In this document: positions 62,743 through 64,000 of the stretch, piece by piece
How the letters are laid out: each line of letters begins with the position of its first letter
Numbering within the stretch: the first letter of the stretch is position 1
Assembly (NCBI GenBank): GCA_009928665.1
Contig: SACF01000011.1
Location: 47,394 to 111,393 of the forward strand
Direction: 5' to 3'
Length of the DNA: 64,000 nucleotides
Source of the DNA: Alphaproteobacteria bacterium
GTDB taxonomy: Bacteria > Bacteroidota > Bacteroidia > Bacteroidales > FEN-979
Made by a program: the position numbers and the translations under genes
The notes under the pieces: model-generated
The model's input: only the letters and a program-made list of their open reading frames with translations
Told to the model about the DNA's origin: nothing
Databases searched by the model: none

Positions 62743-64000
62743 TCATTTATCAAAAAGTGAAATAATTGAAAATCTATTACCGTCAAAGAGACCTTTGTCG
62801 CTCAACTTCAACTCGGGAATTACCAACAATGCCATAAATGACAAGGTCATAAAAGGCGCTGTCAGCTGACTTCCCATTTGTTTTGCGTACTGGTGTATTT
62901 CATGGTACGACCCTGCAACTTCAAAACCATCGCGGGTAGTCATGATACCCGCGACAGGTAATGGTAAAATAATTTTAGTACTACCATTTACAGCCGAAAT
63001 ACCACCTTTTCTGGTGATTACCATATTGATTGCCTCAGCCAGTGACAGGTCATCCACGCCTACTGCGACAATGTTATGGCTATCATGTGCGACCGACGAT
63101 GCTATGGCGCCATTTCTCAATCCGAATCCCTTGATAAACCCAATGGAAACAGGGGCCTTCCGGTACCTGTTTACCACAGCAAGCTTCAGGATATCCCTGG
63201 CTGTATCGCTGACTACCTCCGAATTTTCTACACGCGGCATACATTCCAGTCTGCGTGTGACAAGCTGCCTGTCGATCGCTTCCATTACCTTGATTTGTGT
63301 CCCGGTATACTGGACCCGGAGATCTTGCTCAGATATGATTCCAATGTTAAAATTGTTTGGCTCCATTTCCGGTACCGGAACTATCAGGGTTGAACCATTT
63401 TCTGCAACTTTAACTCCGTTGATCCAGGTTGAAAGAATGTTCAGGTTCTGTAGATTGTCAACAACGATGAAATCCGCAGGATCAGCGACCTGTAACAAAC
63501 CAATGTCCAGATTAAAATGCCGCACAGGGTTTAATGTACAAGCCCTCAGTACGTTCATGGTATCGCATCCCAGTTCAATGGCTTTTTTCACGACCTGATT
63601 GATATGTCCTTCCGCGAGGTCATCGGGGTGTTTGTCATCAGAGCAAAACATGATCATTTCAGGCGCCTCATCAATCAAAGAAAATAATGCATCGAAATTT
63701 TTGGCGGCACTTCCTTCACGTATCAGAACATGCATGCCCAGTCCTATCTTCTCCCGGGCTTCATCAAGGGTGAAGCATTCATGATCGGTAGTTATTCCCG
63801 CCCGTATGTAAGTCGCGAGATCCGCTCCCGTTAATCCCGGGGCATGTCCGTCGACCGGCTTATGCAGAATTTTTGCCTGCTCAATTTTTTCCATAACCTC
63901 CGGATCTTTGAAAAGTACTCCGGGAAAATTCATCATCTCGGAAAGATATTTTATTTCAGGCATCTTCAGAAGATCGCCGACCTCCACGACACCCAGATGC
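62743..64000 (-). CDS. ade: adenine deaminase, N-terminal part outside window
   Basis: Metal-dependent amidohydrolase converting adenine to hypoxanthine, which hpt in this window could then use. About 419 residues are visible; the reading frame runs open to the right edge, and full enzymes have roughly 540-600, so the N-terminal part with the first His ligands is missing. Seen here: MMNFPGVL, PVDGHAPGL (His ligand), FCSDDKHPDDL (Asp ligand), and the C-terminal adenine-deaminase-specific domain (VAHDSHNIVAVGVDD, GGISAVNGS). The GTG at 63987 is internal, not the start. Confidence 0.93.
   Translation of the reverse strand, partial: HLGVVEVGDLLKMPEIKYLSEMMNFPGVLFKDPEVMEKIEQAKILHKPVDGHAPGLTGADLATYIRAGITTDHECFTLDEAREKIGLGMHVLIREGSAAKNFDALFSLIDEAPEMIMFCSDDKHPDDLAEGHINQVVKKAIELGCDTMNVLRACTLNPVRHFNLDIGLLQVADPADFIVVDNLQNLNILSTWINGVKVAENGSTLIVPVPEMEPNNFNIGIISEQDLRVQYTGTQIKVMEAIDRQLVTRRLECMPRVENSEVVSDTARDILKLAVVNRYRKAPVSIGFIKGFGLRNGAIASSVAHDSHNIVAVGVDDLSLAEAINMVITRKGGISAVNGSTKIILPLPVAGIMTTRDGFEVAGSYHEIHQYAKQMGSQLTAPFMTLSFMALLVIPELKLSDKGLFDGNRFSIISLFDK

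Noticed and set aside
62942..63598. 218-residue open frame opposite adenine deaminase
   Set aside because: Antisense to conserved amidohydrolase sequence; composition (Ser/Pro/Ile-rich) is typical of a shadow frame.
1..64000. tRNA, rRNA, transposase, integrase, phage or toxin-antitoxin genes
   Set aside because: None recognised on either strand when reading the gene products and spacers; no computed RNA search was possible.

Overview
The window is a gene-dense stretch (about 58 protein genes in 64 kb, almost no non-coding DNA) from a member of the Bacteroidota. The evidence is: promoters of the Bacteroidota sigma-A type (TTG, 19-20 nt, TAnnTTTG) ahead of several genes; type IX secretion (T9SS) C-terminal sorting domains on three secreted proteins; an S46 dipeptidyl peptidase; paired LruC-domain lipoproteins; LytS/LytTR and hybrid two-component systems; and a two-subunit methylmalonyl-CoA mutase. 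I cannot place it below phylum with confidence. I see no tRNA, rRNA, CRISPR array, transposase, integrase or phage gene; this looks like ordinary chromosome.

Layout. 1-6.4 kb: truncated S41 protease, cytidine deaminase and a ChaN-like protein on +, converging on mnmA, an M28 aminopeptidase and a GtrA-like protein on -. 6.7-12.4 kb: two tandem LruC-domain lipoproteins, each with its own near-consensus promoter. 12.4-16.2 kb: MFS transporter and M1 aminopeptidase (-). 16.2-24.6 kb: a NarL-type kinase/regulator pair with a thioredoxin-fold protein lacking cysteines, then panC, panD, a flippase-like membrane protein, rfaE2, radA, an FMN-binding protein and a type II NADH dehydrogenase (+). 24.6-29.9 kb: housekeeping genes on - (OMP, PAP2 phosphatase, obg, adk, hpt), with purE divergent from hpt, then an O-methyltransferase and a lipoprotein.

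30.1-40.3 kb holds the most unusual unit: ten tightly packed + strand genes that look like one operon: arylsulfotransferase-like, beta-propeller and CotH-kinase proteins (all with T9SS sorting domains), a lipoprotein, a small secreted protein, a VTC-type polymerase domain, DUF4956, DUF2490, LytS and LytTR. It looks like a self-regulated envelope system built around a VTC polymerase and a secreted CotH kinase. 40.3-49.2 kb: a six-gene - strand run in which the two methylmalonyl-CoA mutase subunits are separated by a response regulator, a hybrid sensor kinase and a porin-like protein, ending in an M16 peptidase.

49.3-57.2 kb: a TIGR01777 epimerase (+) facing a - strand run of GH3-like enzyme, deoxynucleoside kinase, kdsB, an HU/SPOR cell-envelope protein, trmB and a DPP11-like S46 peptidase. 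57.3-59.7 kb: ackA with a strong promoter and an orphan response regulator, closed by a bidirectional terminator shared with yebC. 60.5-64 kb: an Ig-like lipoprotein, an ArsR-type repressor and the C-terminal part of an adenine deaminase running off the right edge.

The metabolic picture is of a heterotroph that degrades peptides outside or at the cell surface (S41, S46, M1, M28, M16), makes acetate (ackA) and interconverts succinate and propionate units (methylmalonyl-CoA mutase), has an NDH-2 entry to a respiratory chain, and builds an LPS with heptose and Kdo (rfaE2, kdsB).
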